Positions 21,283 to 31,878 of a DNA stretch of 64,000 nt are shown in pieces. How positions within the stretch are numbered: the stretch's first letter is position 1; each line of letters opens with the position of its first letter. Source of the stretch: Luteibacter jiangsuensis (GTDB lineage: Bacteria; Pseudomonadota; Gammaproteobacteria; Xanthomonadales; Rhodanobacteraceae). The DNA lies in contig NZ_JAAQQR010000012.1 of the NCBI RefSeq assembly GCF_011742555.1, positions 56,046-120,045 on the forward strand, in the 5' to 3' direction. The position numbers and the translations under genes were made by a program. Under the pieces are notes generated by a model. It saw only the letters and a program-made list of their open reading frames with translations, had not been told where the DNA came from and did not search any database.

Positions 21283-21366
21283 GTGAACAGTAAACCGTGA
21301 ACCGTAAGTGCGGGAGGGCCTCGGTACGCCGCTCTTACGGTTCACTGTTCACGCTTTACTGTTCAC
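21283..21366. repeat. GTGAAC inverted repeat between hfq and hflX
   Basis: The left arm GTGAACAGTAAA plus CCGTGAACCGTAAG (21283-21308) is mirrored by the right arm ending at 21366, except that the right arm has one extra 7-base AGTGAAC unit. It could fold into a long hairpin across about 25 bp. A relative with the same GTGAACCGTAAG core lies at 58885-59006. No ORF is present. Confidence 0.7.
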
Positions 21367-21391
21367 CCCCCATCAAAGGTTTTCCGTCTAA

Positions 21392-22687
21392 GTGTTCGAC
21401 AGACAAAAGAAAGGCGATCGCGCCGTGCTGGTATTGCCGCATTCCCGCGGCGAAGGCGACGCGGTGCGTCGTGGCGAAGAGTTCGCCGAACTGGTGTCCT
21501 CGGCCGGGGCCGAGATCCTGGCCAGCATCCCGGCGCGGGTGGACGCGCCGAATCCCCGTTTCTACATCGGCAGCGGCAAGGCCGACGAAGTGGCCGAGGC
21601 GGTCCGTGCGCTCGAGGCCGACCTGGTGCTGGTGGACCACGTATTGAGTCCGGTGCAGGAGCGCAACCTCGAAAAGCACCTGAAGGCACGCGTCGTCGAC
21701 CGTGCCGGCCTGATCCTCGACATCTTCGCCCAGCGCGCCCGTTCCCACGAAGGCAAGCTCGAGGTGGAACTGGCGCAGCTGAAGCATCTGGCCACGCGGC
21801 TCGTGCGGGGCTGGACCCACCTGGACGCCCAGCGCGGCGGTGCCATCGGCAACCGAGGCCCGGGCGAAACCCAGCTGGAAACCGACCGCCGCCTGCTGGC
21901 CGAACGGGTGAAGATGCTGACCAAGCGGCTGGAAAAGGTCGGCGTGCAGCGCGACCAGCAACGCCGGGCGCGTCTACGCAATACCGTGCCCCGCGTGGCC
22001 CTGGTCGGATACACCAACGCGGGCAAGTCGACGCTGTTCAATGTGCTGACCACCGGCGGCGTCTACGCGGCGGACCAGTTGTTCGCCACGCTGGACCCGA
22101 CGGTGCGCAAGATCGACGGGCTCGCCTGCGGGCCGGCGGTCGTGGCCGATACCGTCGGATTCATCCGTGAACTTCCCCACGATCTCGTGGCGGCCTTTCG
22201 GGCAACGCTGGCCGAGGCGCGCGACGCCGACCTCCTGATCCACGTGAGCGATGCCGCGGACGAGGAGCGCGAGCTCCTGGGCCGTGTGGTGAACTCGGTG
22301 CTCGAGGAAATCGGCGCTGGCGACGTGCCCCAATTGTCGGTCATGAACAAGATCGACCTCGTGGACACGCCACCTCGCGTGGATCGCGGCGACGACGGCA
22401 AGCCGCGCCAGGTGTGGCTCTCTGCCGCGACCGGCGCGGGGCTGGACGGGCTTCGCGAGGCGCTCGGCGAACTCCTGGGCGGTGACCGAGTCCGTGCCGC
22501 CCTTGAGCTTCCTCTCACTGCCGGGCGTCTGCATGCGCGGCTCAAGGCCGTCGGCGCCATTGCCGGCGAAGCCGTGGACGAACACGGCTGGCACCTCGAT
22601 ATCGATGCGCCGCGCTCGGTGCTGGCCCCCTTGTTGAGTGACGGCGACCACGCCAGGCCGCTGCGCGACCTGATCGATCCCGCGTAG
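21392..22687 (+). CDS. hflX: ribosome-associated GTPase HflX
   Basis: A 431-residue GTPase that splits or rescues stalled ribosomes under stress. The N-terminal HflX domain (about 1-195) includes NPRFYIGSGKADEV and the linker GGAIGNRGPGETQLETDRR. The G domain follows with G1 GYTNAGKST, G2/G3 ATLDPT and DTVGFIRELPHDL, and G4 NKID. It begins with GTG at 21392, with AAAGG about 11 bp upstream and no in-frame ATG near. The gene is 3' of hfq and 5' of hflK, the standard order. Confidence 0.95.
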   Translation: MFDRQKKGDRAVLVLPHSRGEGDAVRRGEEFAELVSSAGAEILASIPARVDAPNPRFYIGSGKADEVAEAVRALEADLVLVDHVLSPVQERNLEKHLKARVVDRAGLILDIFAQRARSHEGKLEVELAQLKHLATRLVRGWTHLDAQRGGAIGNRGPGETQLETDRRLLAERVKMLTKRLEKVGVQRDQQRRARLRNTVPRVALVGYTNAGKSTLFNVLTTGGVYAADQLFATLDPTVRKIDGLACGPAVVADTVGFIRELPHDLVAAFRATLAEARDADLLIHVSDAADEERELLGRVVNSVLEEIGAGDVPQLSVMNKIDLVDTPPRVDRGDDGKPRQVWLSAATGAGLDGLREALGELLGGDRVRAALELPLTAGRLHARLKAVGAIAGEAVDEHGWHLDIDAPRSVLAPLLSDGDHARPLRDLIDPA

Positions 22688-22709
22688 GGGCGCGTACAGC
22701 GCAACCATC

Positions 22710-22718
22710 TGGTAGAAT
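22710..22718 (+). promoter_or_regulatory. candidate extended -10 promoter for hflKC
   Basis: TGGTAGAAT fits an extended -10 (TGn TAGAAT) 129 bp before hflK in the 160-bp gap behind hflX. No clear -35 is present. Confidence 0.38.
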
Positions 22719-22847
22719 TCGCAGCGTTTGCGTGCCCCATCGGCGCGGCGACGGGTGTTCGCGCGCCTGACGTCTCTTCCGCCGTCGCGGGTCTGCCCCA
22801 GGCTCTGAAGCCACCCACCCTCCGGTCCCCGAAGGAGACTGCCGCCC

Positions 22848-23981
22848 ATGGCTTGGAACGAACCCGGCAACGGCCAGAAGGACCCATGGAATCGCAACCG
22901 GCCGAACGGGCGAAAGCCCGACATCGACGGTGTGCTCAAGAGCCTGAAGGCCCGTTTCGGCCGTTTCGGCGCAGGTAGCGGCGGCATCCTGGCCGTGGCG
23001 CTGGTATTCGTGGTGGCCTGGCTCCTGGTGTCCAGCTACACGGTGATCGACGCCCGGCAGGTGGGTGTTGTGCTCCGCTTCGGCCAGTTCTCGCGCATCC
23101 TTCCTCCGGGCTTCCACCTCAAGGCGCCGAGCCCGGTGGAGACGGTCACCAAGGTGGAGACCACCCAGGTCCGTTCCGTCTCGGACAGTGTGTCCATGCT
23201 CACGCGCGACGAGAACATCATCGAGATCAACTTCAACGTGCAGTACCAGGTCTCCGACGCGCGCAAGTTCCTTTACTCGAACGCCGACCGTGAAGAGGAC
23301 ACCGTTCACAACGCCGCCGAGGCCGCGGTGCGCTCCGTGGTCGGCGCGAACGTCATGGACAACATCCTGACCACGCCGGGCGACGACACGCCGGCCCCGA
23401 CGCAGGCGCCTGTGGCCGGCGTGGCGCCGGCGGCCAAGGAAACCCTGCAGCAGCAGTCCCGCGACATCCTTCAGGAAACGCTCGACAAGTACGACGCGGG
23501 CATCCTCGTCACCGGCATCAGTTTCCAGAACGTGGCGCCGCCGAAAGAGGTGAAGGACGCCTTCGACGACGTGAACGCGGCGCGCGAAGACAAGCAGAGC
23601 GAAGAAAACAAGGCCCGGGCTTACGAGAGCCAGGTGGTTCCCGTGGCCCGAGGCGATGCGGCGCGCATCGCGGCCGAGGCCGACGCCGAGCGGGTGGAGC
23701 GCATCGCCCGGGCGAACGGCGACGTGGAACGCTTCAATCTTCTGCTGAAGGAATACCGTGCCGCTCCGGAAGTCACGCGCCGCCGCCTGTGGCTGGAGAC
23801 GGTGGAAGAGGTGATGGCGGGCAATCCGAAGGTGGTCGACGGCAGCAACGGCAAGAACATCATCCAGCTGCCAGTCGAGCCCAACAACGCCGCCGTACGC
23901 AACGTTCCGGGCGTCGGCACGGTGATCCAGTCCGCCACGACGGACGCCAACCCGAATGCCTCGCAGGGGAGCGCCCAGTGA
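22848..23981 (+). CDS. hflK: FtsH protease modulator HflK
   Basis: A 377-residue SPFH/band-7 membrane protein. A glycine- and proline-rich cytoplasmic tail (1-40) leads into one membrane helix (about 47-63, ILAVALVFVVAWLLVSS), then the periplasmic band-7 domain (GVVLRFGQFSRILPPGFHLK; VSMLTRDENIIEINFNVQY) and a coiled coil rich in E, A and R (AREDKQSEENKARAYE). With HflC it forms the cage around FtsH. The stretch APTQAPVAGVAPAAKE (about 184-199) is a low-complexity insertion in the domain. GAAGGAG precedes the ATG. Confidence 0.95.
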   Translation: MAWNEPGNGQKDPWNRNRPNGRKPDIDGVLKSLKARFGRFGAGSGGILAVALVFVVAWLLVSSYTVIDARQVGVVLRFGQFSRILPPGFHLKAPSPVETVTKVETTQVRSVSDSVSMLTRDENIIEINFNVQYQVSDARKFLYSNADREEDTVHNAAEAAVRSVVGANVMDNILTTPGDDTPAPTQAPVAGVAPAAKETLQQQSRDILQETLDKYDAGILVTGISFQNVAPPKEVKDAFDDVNAAREDKQSEENKARAYESQVVPVARGDAARIAAEADAERVERIARANGDVERFNLLLKEYRAAPEVTRRRLWLETVEEVMAGNPKVVDGSNGKNIIQLPVEPNNAAVRNVPGVGTVIQSATTDANPNASQGSAQ

Positions 23982-24847
23982 AATTCGTTACAGGCATCAT
24001 CGTCGCGGTCGTCGTCCTGCTCGGGTTCAACAGCGTCTTCGTGGTGAAGGAAGGCGAGAACGCGCTGCTTCTGCAGTTCGGCCGCATCGTGCGGGCCGAC
24101 TACAAGCCGGGCCTGCACTTCAAGGTTCCCGTCGTGCAGCAGGTCATGCGCTTCGACAACCGCATCCTCGGTCTCGACGCCGAGCCCGAGCGCTACTTCA
24201 CGCTGGAAAAGAAAAGCGTCAACGTCGACTTCTACGTGAAATGGCGCATCGCCGACAACGCGGCCTATTACCGTGCCACGTCCGGCGACCAGGTGCAGGC
24301 CAAGCAACGCCTCAGCCCCATCGTGAAGGACGCGCTGCGCTACGAATTCAATGCGCGTCCTCTCGAAGAGCTCATCGCCGGTGGCCGGAAGGACATTACC
24401 GAGCGCGTGCGCCAGCAGACCGACGGCATTGCCCGCAAGAACCTCGGCATCTCGGTCGTCGACGTGCGGATCAAGCGGATCGACCTGCCCGACGAAGTCA
24501 GTGGCTCCGTCTACAAGCGCATGCGCGCGGAACGTCTGCAGCTTGCGAACGAGCTGCGCTACACGGGGCAGGAGCTCGCCGAGAAGATCCGCGCCGATGC
24601 CGATCGCCAGAAGCTGGTACTGCTGGCCGATGCCAATCGCGAGGCAACGAAGGTAAAGGGCGACGGCGACGCGCAGGCGGCCGCCATCTACGCCCAGGCC
24701 TACAGCCAGGACCCCGAGTTCTTCGCGTTCTACCGCAGCCTCGCGGCTTACCGGAAGGCCTTCGCCGACGGCAAGGGCACGTTCGTGCTGAAGCCCGATT
24801 CCGAATTCCTGCGCTATCTCAACGACGGCCCCGGCCGCCAGCGCTAA
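23978..24847 (+). CDS. hflC: FtsH protease modulator HflC
   Basis: A 289-residue partner of HflK: N-terminal membrane helix (VTGIIVAVVVLLGFNSVFVV), band-7 domain (VKEGENALLLQFGRIVRADYKPGLHFKVP) and an alanine/arginine-rich coiled coil (RADADRQKLVLLADANREA). It starts with GTG at 23978, whose last two bases begin the hflK stop codon (GTGA overlap), so the pair is translationally coupled. Length and order match the family. Confidence 0.95.
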   Translation: MKFVTGIIVAVVVLLGFNSVFVVKEGENALLLQFGRIVRADYKPGLHFKVPVVQQVMRFDNRILGLDAEPERYFTLEKKSVNVDFYVKWRIADNAAYYRATSGDQVQAKQRLSPIVKDALRYEFNARPLEELIAGGRKDITERVRQQTDGIARKNLGISVVDVRIKRIDLPDEVSGSVYKRMRAERLQLANELRYTGQELAEKIRADADRQKLVLLADANREATKVKGDGDAQAAAIYAQAYSQDPEFFAFYRSLAAYRKAFADGKGTFVLKPDSEFLRYLNDGPGRQR

Positions 24848-26185
<1,338 letters not shown>

Positions 26186-26189
26186 TCCG

Positions 26190-27536
26190 ATGAGCCGCAC
26201 GCTCGGCGAGTGGCTCGCGTACCAGGAACGCACGCACCCGCGCGACATCGAGCTGGGGCTCGAGCGGGTGCGCGCGGTGTGGCAGGCCATGGGGGCACCG
26301 CGCCCCGCGCCCATCGTCATCACGGTGGGCGGTACCAATGGCAAAGGCTCCACCGTGGCGCTCCTCGAAGGGATGCTGCGCGCCGCGGGGTACCGCACGG
26401 GCTGCTACACCTCGCCCCACCTGCTTCGCTATAACGAGCGGATCAGGATCGACGGCGTCGATGTCGCCGACGACGCGCTCGTGGCGTCGTTCGAGCGCAT
26501 CGAGGCTGCCCGCGGGGACATTCCGCAAACGTACTTCGAGTTCGGCACCCTCGCGGCGCTGGACCTCATGGCGCGCGCGTCGCTCGACGTCGCCATCCTC
26601 GAGGTGGGGCTGGGCGGGCGTCTCGACGCGGTCAACATCGTCGACGCCGACGTGGCGGTCGTGACCACCGTCGACCTCGACCACCAGGATTGGCTCGGTA
26701 GCGACCGCGACAGCATTGGCCGCGAAAAGGCGGGCATCGCACGGGCAGGCCGGCCGGTCGTCGTCGGCGAACTCGCGCCACCGCAGGGGTTGCTGGATGC
26801 GCTCCGCGGCATCGGCGCCGACATCGTGCGTTCCGGTGAAACATTCTGGAGCCGCCACGATTCTGTGGGAGCCGCTTCAGCGGCGATCCCGCGGCAGCGG
26901 GCCAGTTCGCCGCGAGCACCCATCGCCGCTGAAGCGGCTCCCACACTCTGGCGGTGGGAGCATCGCGATGGCACGGTGCTGGAGCTCCCTCTGCCCGCGC
27001 TGGCGGCACCGGTTCAGCTGGCAAACGCCGCGACGGCCATCGCCGCCATCCACGCGCTCGGCACCCGACTCGACGTGCCGCCGGACGCCATGCGTTCGGC
27101 CCTGTCGGCCGTTCACGTTCCCGGTCGCCTGCAGCGGATTGCCGAGCGTCCGCTTACGCTCGTCGATGTGGGCCACAACCCGCAGGCAGCCCGCGCCCTT
27201 GCGGCGTGGTTGGCTGAGCAGCCGGCCCACGGTCGCGTGTTCGCCGTTTACGGCGCCCTCGCGGACAAGGACGTGGCCGGTGTCGTCAAGGCGATGGCGT
27301 CGGGCATCGACCGCTGGTTCCTTGCCGGCCTCGAGCGCGACACACCACGCGGGCTGCCCGCGGCAACGCTGGCGTTCACGCTAGCCGAGGTTCTGCCCGA
27401 TGCGGCAGCCTCGGCATACCCCAGCGTCGCCGAGGCCTGGGCCGCCGCGCGCGCCGCGGCGGCCGACGACGACACCGTGCTGCTGTTCGGTTCCTTTTTC
27501 GTTGCGAGCGCGGCCCTCACCCATTGCCGGGTATAA
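26190..27536 (+). CDS. folC: bifunctional folylpolyglutamate/dihydrofolate synthase, with an in-frame REP insertion
   Basis: A 448-residue ATP-dependent Mur-like ligase that adds glutamate to dihydropteroate and folates. Present are the P-loop TVGGTNGKGSTV, the omega loop TSPHLLRYNERI, YFEFGTLAALDLM, VGLGGRLDAVN, DHQDWLG, and the C-terminal ligase domain DVGHNPQAARALAAWL. Residues about 226-252 (SVGAASAAIPRQRA then SSPRAPIAAEAAP) are encoded by an 80-bp palindromic REP copy (26865-26944) found otherwise between genes. The frame continues through it to a normal C-terminus, so the protein is probably functional with an extra surface loop between GETFWS and WRWEHRDG. It starts 4 bp after purA. 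Confidence 0.94.
   Translation: MSRTLGEWLAYQERTHPRDIELGLERVRAVWQAMGAPRPAPIVITVGGTNGKGSTVALLEGMLRAAGYRTGCYTSPHLLRYNERIRIDGVDVADDALVASFERIEAARGDIPQTYFEFGTLAALDLMARASLDVAILEVGLGGRLDAVNIVDADVAVVTTVDLDHQDWLGSDRDSIGREKAGIARAGRPVVVGELAPPQGLLDALRGIGADIVRSGETFWSRHDSVGAASAAIPRQRASSPRAPIAAEAAPTLWRWEHRDGTVLELPLPALAAPVQLANAATAIAAIHALGTRLDVPPDAMRSALSAVHVPGRLQRIAERPLTLVDVGHNPQAARALAAWLAEQPAHGRVFAVYGALADKDVAGVVKAMASGIDRWFLAGLERDTPRGLPAATLAFTLAEVLPDAAASAYPSVAEAWAAARAAAADDDTVLLFGSFFVASAALTHCRV
26865..26944. repeat. REP-type palindrome inside folC
   Basis: An 80-bp element with perfect 23-bp inverted ends: GTGGGAGCCGCTTCAGCGGC plus GAT at the left, its exact complement at the right. The same family is intergenic at 30804, 31748, 44648 and 63849. 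Here it is read through in frame. Confidence 0.93.
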
Positions 27537-27537
27537 T
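27532..27537 (+). promoter_or_regulatory. candidate -10 box for the SPOR-protein gene
   Basis: A perfect TATAAT, overlapping the folC stop codon, 28 bp before the next ATG. No good -35 is visible. Confidence 0.35.
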
Positions 27538-27564
27538 CGCCGCGATTCGCATAGCGCCGGTCGT

Positions 27565-28620
27565 ATGGAGCCTTCCTTGAAAACACGCCTGCTGGGTGCC
27601 GCTGTCCTGATCGCTCTGTTGGTGCTGATCGTGCCGATGTTTTTCTCCAGCACACCGCCGAAGACCGACACGGACCAGACCGTCAGCCTCGCCATCCCGC
27701 CGGCGCCCGACCGCGAACTGCAGAGCCGCACGCTCGACGTCGGCCCGGCCGGCGCGCCCTCGACCGGCGCCACTCCCGCGGCGACTCCGGCCGTGCAGCA
27801 GCCCGCGGCACCTGCGTCCGCACCGGCCGCCACCGTGACCCCGGGGAACGGCAACAAGCTGGCTTCGGTAGATATCGCATCGCGCAAGCCCGCCGACGCC
27901 TTGCCCGAGGACTTCGCCGGCACGGCTCCCGCTGCAGCGCGCCCCGCCGCCACCAAACCGGCTGCCACCCCGGCACCGGCGCAGGCAACGCCCGTGGCGA
28001 CGACGCCCGCACCGGCCCTGCCTCCCGGCACGGCCGCCCGTGGCAGCTACAGCATCAATCTCAGCGCCTATGCCGACCGCGCCAAGGCCGATGCCCTCGT
28101 GCAGAAGGTGAAGGCCCTGGGTTATCCCGTGAGCACCGCCGCCACGAACCAGGCCGGCAAGGCGCTGACGCGGGTCACCGCGGGCCCCTTCGAAACCCGC
28201 GCCGCCGCGGAAGCCGCCCGGTTGAAGATCGTGGCTGCCGCGCCGGGAGCTCCCGCCACCCTGACCTCCAGGCCCGAGACCCAGACCGCCGACGTACCGG
28301 CGCCGGCGCGTCCCGCCGCGACCAAGGCACCCGCCACAACGGTTGCACCGACGGCCCCGGCGCCGGCAGCGGCGCCACGCGCGGGCGGCTTCGCGGTCCA
28401 GGTGGCGGCGGTCAGCAGCGAGGCGGACGCCATGCGCCTGCGCGACAGACTGCGCGGCGCGGGCATCCCCGGTTACGTCGACAGCGTCGCCTCGGCCAGC
28501 GGCGCGAAGCTGTGGCGCGTGCGCGCCGGTCCGCAGACGCAACGGGACGACGCGGTGCGGCTGAAGGATCAGATCAAGGCCAAGGTGGGCCTGGACGGCG
28601 TCGTGGTCACGGCGCCCTGA
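27565..28620 (+). CDS. DedD-like protein with two SPOR domains
   Basis: A 351-residue bitopic membrane protein: short cytoplasmic N-terminus, one membrane helix (about 8-27, LLGAAVLIALLVLIVPMFF), a long Ala/Pro/Thr-rich periplasmic linker, a first SPOR domain (about 157-230, RGSYSINLSAYADRAKADALV) and a second (about 275-350, GGFAVQVAAVSSEADAMRL). SPOR domains bind denuded glycan strands at the division septum. E. coli DedD has one SPOR domain; the duplication here is worth noting. It sits between folC and cvpA, the conserved dedD position. The ribosome site before ATG 27565 is weak. Confidence 0.88.
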   Translation: MEPSLKTRLLGAAVLIALLVLIVPMFFSSTPPKTDTDQTVSLAIPPAPDRELQSRTLDVGPAGAPSTGATPAATPAVQQPAAPASAPAATVTPGNGNKLASVDIASRKPADALPEDFAGTAPAAARPAATKPAATPAPAQATPVATTPAPALPPGTAARGSYSINLSAYADRAKADALVQKVKALGYPVSTAATNQAGKALTRVTAGPFETRAAAEAARLKIVAAAPGAPATLTSRPETQTADVPAPARPAATKAPATTVAPTAPAPAAAPRAGGFAVQVAAVSSEADAMRLRDRLRGAGIPGYVDSVASASGAKLWRVRAGPQTQRDDAVRLKDQIKAKVGLDGVVVTAP

Positions 28621-28656
28621 CGGGCCGGCCGCCGTCGTAACACCGAGGAGCACCGC

Positions 28657-29292
28657 GTGAACTGGGCCGACTACGTCATCCTTGCGGTGCTGTTCATCTC
28701 CGTCTTGATCGGTCTGGCACGCGGCCTCATCTCGGAAGTGCTTTCGCTCGTGATCTGGGTGGCCGCGTTCTGGCTGGCCTGGCTGTTCGGCCCCGCGGTG
28801 GCGCGCTATTTCGAGGGCAGTGTGTCGCTGCCCTCGGCGCGTTACGCGATCGGCTACGGGCTTTGTTTCATCACGGTGCTGCTGGTGGGCGCCGTGCTGC
28901 GGTTCCTGATCTCGCGGCTGGTTTCAAGCACGGGGCTGGGCGGCGTAGATCGCCTGTTCGGCATGCTGTTCGGTCTTGCGCGTGGAGTGCTCATCGTCAG
29001 TGCGGTGGTGTTCCTGCTCGGCTTCACGGGCCTTCCGAACGAGCCCCTGTGGCGCGAATCCACGATGCTGCCGCAGTTCGCCGCGCCGGCCGCGTGGCTC
29101 GGCCAGCAGGTACCGGCGAACGTGCGTGAGTACATGCATCCGCCGGCGGCGCTGAAGGACATGAAGCTGCCGGATGTGAAGTTGCCCAGTCGGGAAGAAT
29201 TGATGAAACTGCGCGGCCTTACGACGCCGACGCAGCCCACGCAAGAACAGAACGTTCACCCTGCCGCCGCGACCACGGCGGCCTCTTCGTAG
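28657..29292 (+). CDS. cvpA: CvpA family membrane protein
   Basis: A 211-residue inner-membrane protein with four hydrophobic helices (about 5-22, 25-48, 62-84, 99-122). It carries the family opening [22 protein letters not shown] and the middle segment [22 protein letters not shown]. CvpA is needed for colicin V export and for envelope stress tolerance. The C-terminal 70 residues are soluble and end in a Thr/Ala tail. GTG start with AGGAG 7 bp upstream. Always found next to purF, as here. Confidence 0.93.
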   Translation: MNWADYVILAVLFISVLIGLARGLISEVLSLVIWVAAFWLAWLFGPAVARYFEGSVSLPSARYAIGYGLCFITVLLVGAVLRFLISRLVSSTGLGGVDRLFGMLFGLARGVLIVSAVVFLLGFTGLPNEPLWRESTMLPQFAAPAAWLGQQVPANVREYMHPPAALKDMKLPDVKLPSREELMKLRGLTTPTQPTQEQNVHPAAATTAASS

Positions 29293-29303
29293 AAGGCAAG
29301 ACC

Positions 29304-30782
29304 ATGTGCGGAATCATCGGCATCGTCGGTACCACGGAAGTGGCATCGGCCCTGTATGACGGCCTGACCGTCCTGCAACATCGCGGGCAGGATGCCGCCG
29401 GCATAGCCACCGTGGAGGGCGCGCGCCTGCGCCTGCACAAGGGCAACGGGCTGGTCCGTGACGTCTTCAATTCGGCCGGCGTGAGCAAGCTGCGCGGCCG
29501 CATCGGCATCGGCCATTGCCGCTACCCGACGGCGGGCTCGGAAGGCACCGAGGAGGCCCAGCCGTTCTATGTGAACTCCCCCTACGGCATCGCCTTCGCG
29601 CATAACGGCAACCTCGTGAACACCGAGGTGCTGCGCAAGGAGATGTTCGAGGACGACCGTCGCCACATCGACACCGATTCCGACTCCGAGGTACTGCTCA
29701 ACGTGCTGGCGCACGAACTGCAGGTGGAGGATCGCGGCAACCTCACCCACGAACACGTCTTCAAGGCCGTGTCGCGCGTGCATGCGCGCGCCCGTGGCGG
29801 CTATGCGTGCATCGCGCTGGTGCTGGGTTACGGACTCATCGCCTTCCGCGATCCGAACGGCATCCGCCCGCTGGTGCTCGGCGAGCGCGTGACCGCGGAG
29901 GGCCGCGAGTATGCGGTCGCCTCCGAATCCGTGGCGCTCGACGTGCTGGGCTTTAAGCGCCTGCGCGACGTTGCCCCGGGCGAGGCGGTCGTGATCACCG
30001 AGGGTGGCGAGTTGTTCGCGCAGCATTGCGCCGAGGGCGCGGTGCATGCGCCGTGCATCTTTGAATACGTGTATCTCGCCCGGCCCGATTCGATGATCGA
30101 GGACGTCTCGGTGTACAAGGCGCGCCTGCGCATGGGCGAGAAACTGGCCGAGAAGATCCTGCGCGAGCGCGGCCCCGACCACGGCATCGATGCGGTCATT
30201 CCCATTCCGGACACGTCCCGCACGGCGGCCAGTTCGCTGGCGCAGGCGCTGGGCGTGCCGATGCGCGAGGGCCTGGTGAAGAACCGGTACATCGGCCGCA
30301 CCTTCATCATGCCGGGGCAGGGCGAGCGCGTGAAATCCGTGCGCCGCAAGCTCAACGCCATCGATCTCGAGTTCCGCAAGAAGAACGTGCTGCTCGTGGA
30401 CGATTCGATCGTGCGTGGCACCACCTCCAAGCAGATCATCCAGATGGCCCGCGATGCCGGTGCCAAGAACGTCTACTTCGCCTCGGCAGCGCCGCCGGTG
30501 CGGTATCCGAACATCTACGGCATCGACATGCCAGCGGCCTCGGAACTGATCGCCGCCGGGCGCACGGTGGAGGAAGTTGAGAAGGCCCTCGGCGCCGACT
30601 GGCTCATCTACCAGGATCTCGACGATCTCATCTGGGCGGTGACCGACGGCAACGAAGACCTTCGCCAGTTCGATACGTCCTGCTTCTCGGGCGAATACGT
30701 GACGGGTGTCGATGCCCGTTTCCTCGAGCAACAGGAAGCCCTGCGTTCCGACGCGGCGAAGAACGAACGCCGTAGCGCGTGA
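29304..30782 (+). CDS. purF: amidophosphoribosyltransferase
   Basis: A 492-residue enzyme for the first committed step of purine synthesis: glutamine plus PRPP gives phosphoribosylamine. The N-terminal nucleophile Cys2 is in MCGIIGIVG, so only the initiator Met is removed, as in E. coli and unlike the propeptide-bearing B. subtilis type. [11 protein letters not shown] and FAHNGNLVN are glutaminase motifs; the PRPP loop is [17 protein letters not shown]. No iron-sulfur cysteines are seen. It is 11 bp after cvpA and probably in the same transcript. Confidence 0.97.
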   Translation: MCGIIGIVGTTEVASALYDGLTVLQHRGQDAAGIATVEGARLRLHKGNGLVRDVFNSAGVSKLRGRIGIGHCRYPTAGSEGTEEAQPFYVNSPYGIAFAHNGNLVNTEVLRKEMFEDDRRHIDTDSDSEVLLNVLAHELQVEDRGNLTHEHVFKAVSRVHARARGGYACIALVLGYGLIAFRDPNGIRPLVLGERVTAEGREYAVASESVALDVLGFKRLRDVAPGEAVVITEGGELFAQHCAEGAVHAPCIFEYVYLARPDSMIEDVSVYKARLRMGEKLAEKILRERGPDHGIDAVIPIPDTSRTAASSLAQALGVPMREGLVKNRYIGRTFIMPGQGERVKSVRRKLNAIDLEFRKKNVLLVDDSIVRGTTSKQIIQMARDAGAKNVYFASAAPPVRYPNIYGIDMPAASELIAAGRTVEEVEKALGADWLIYQDLDDLIWAVTDGNEDLRQFDTSCFSGEYVTGVDARFLEQQEALRSDAAKNERRSA

Positions 30783-30803
30783 GAGTTGAGGGCGGCGCTT
30801 CCT

Positions 30804-30884
30804 GTGGGAGCCGCTTCAGCGGCGATGGGTGCTCGCGGCAGGGTTGCCCGCTGCCGCGGGATCGCCGGCATAGCCGGCTCCCAC
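30804..30884. repeat. REP-type palindrome between purF and the DUF455 gene
   Basis: Starts GTGGGAGCCGCTTCAGCGGC and ends with the related complement ...GCCGGCTCCCAC. One arm is the CTTCAGCGG type, the other the CATAGCCGG type. It ends 19 bp before the next start codon and may include that gene's 5' leader. Confidence 0.85.
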
Positions 30885-30903
30885 AGCGCTCCTATCCGGT
30901 TGC

Positions 30904-31719
30904 ATGGCGCTTGATGCGATGAACGACCTGCACGCCGCGGCTCGTCGCTGCCTCGACGCGGCCGATCCGGTTGAGAAGGTGCGGCTCACGTTCGAGACTT
31001 GGGCTGCGCTGGAAGCCAGAGATCTCGCGCCCGATTCGTCTTCGCCCCCGGCCCTGCCCATCGGCCTCCCCGGTCGACCGAGCCGCCCAAGGCTCGTTCC
31101 GGCGCGCGAACTCGCGCAGCGTGGCCTCGGCACCGAAGTGGGCAGGGCGGCGCTCGTACACGCCATCGCGCACATCGAGTTCAATGCCATCGATCTGGCC
31201 TGGGATGCTGTCTATCGCTTCCGCGGCAAGCCCGATGCCTACTACCGCGACTGGGCTTCCTGCGCCAACGATGAAGCGCGTCATTTCACGATGCTGTCCG
31301 GGCGCCTCGCCGAACTCGGCCATGCCTACGGCGATTTCGACGCGCACAACGGTCTGTGGGAAATGGCGGAGAAGACCGCGCACAGCGACACGGCGCGGAT
31401 GGCCCTCGTGCCGCGCGTGCTGGAAGCGCGTGGCCTCGACGTCACGCCCGGCATGATGGAGCGCCTGCGCCGGCAGGGCGACGAACGCACGGTGGCCATC
31501 CTGGAGGTGATCCTTCGCGAAGAGGTGTCGCACGTGGCGGCGGGCACGCGCTGGTTCCACTGGTGCTGCGAACGCGACGGTCTGGATCCGGAGAACACCT
31601 TCGCGCAGTTGCTCGCCGACTATATGAACAACTCGCTGCGTGGGCCGTTCAATCTGGACGCACGCCGGGAGGCGGGGTTTTCCGAGTCGGAATTGACTTG
31701 GCTGGGCACATTGGGCTGA
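30904..31719 (+). CDS. DUF455 ferritin-like protein
   Basis: A 271-residue all-helical protein of the DUF455 group in the ferritin-like superfamily. Putative di-metal ligands are visible as the E...H pairs: HIEFNAID with EARHFTMLSGRL (first pair), and REEVSHVAAG with a preceding glutamate. The phrase ALVHAIAHIEFNAIDLAWD is the family signature. Some relatives are annotated as tRNA-modifying MiaE-like oxygenases, but a function cannot be assigned from sequence. ATG 30904 or 30919 could start it; neither has a clear ribosome site because a REP lies directly upstream. Confidence 0.85.
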   Translation: MALDAMNDLHAAARRCLDAADPVEKVRLTFETWAALEARDLAPDSSSPPALPIGLPGRPSRPRLVPARELAQRGLGTEVGRAALVHAIAHIEFNAIDLAWDAVYRFRGKPDAYYRDWASCANDEARHFTMLSGRLAELGHAYGDFDAHNGLWEMAEKTAHSDTARMALVPRVLEARGLDVTPGMMERLRRQGDERTVAILEVILREEVSHVAAGTRWFHWCCERDGLDPENTFAQLLADYMNNSLRGPFNLDARREAGFSESELTWLGTLG

Positions 31720-31747
31720 CCACGCTTCTGTAGAAGCATCAGCTTTT

Positions 31748-31867
31748 GTGGGAGCCGGCTATCTCTTTGGGAGCCGGCTATCTCTGTGGGAGCCGGCTAT
31801 GCCGGCGACCCCGCGGCAGCGGGCAAGGTTGTCGCGAGCACCCATCGCCGCTGAAAGCGGCTCCCAC
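31748..31867. repeat. REP-type element with a triplicated end between DUF455 gene and lpxH
   Basis: The left end GGGAGCCGGCTATCTCT is repeated (starts at 31748, 31769 and 31788), the third copy running into a full palindrome that ends ...AAGCGGCTCCCAC. It lies between convergent genes, the usual REP position. The triplication looks like recent slippage or partial duplication. Confidence 0.85.
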
Positions 31868-31878
31868 ACAAAGCATGC

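Noticed and set aside
26865..26944. A frameshift or pseudogene call for folC
   Set aside because: The frame is open through the REP insertion and all folC motifs on both sides remain in one frame.
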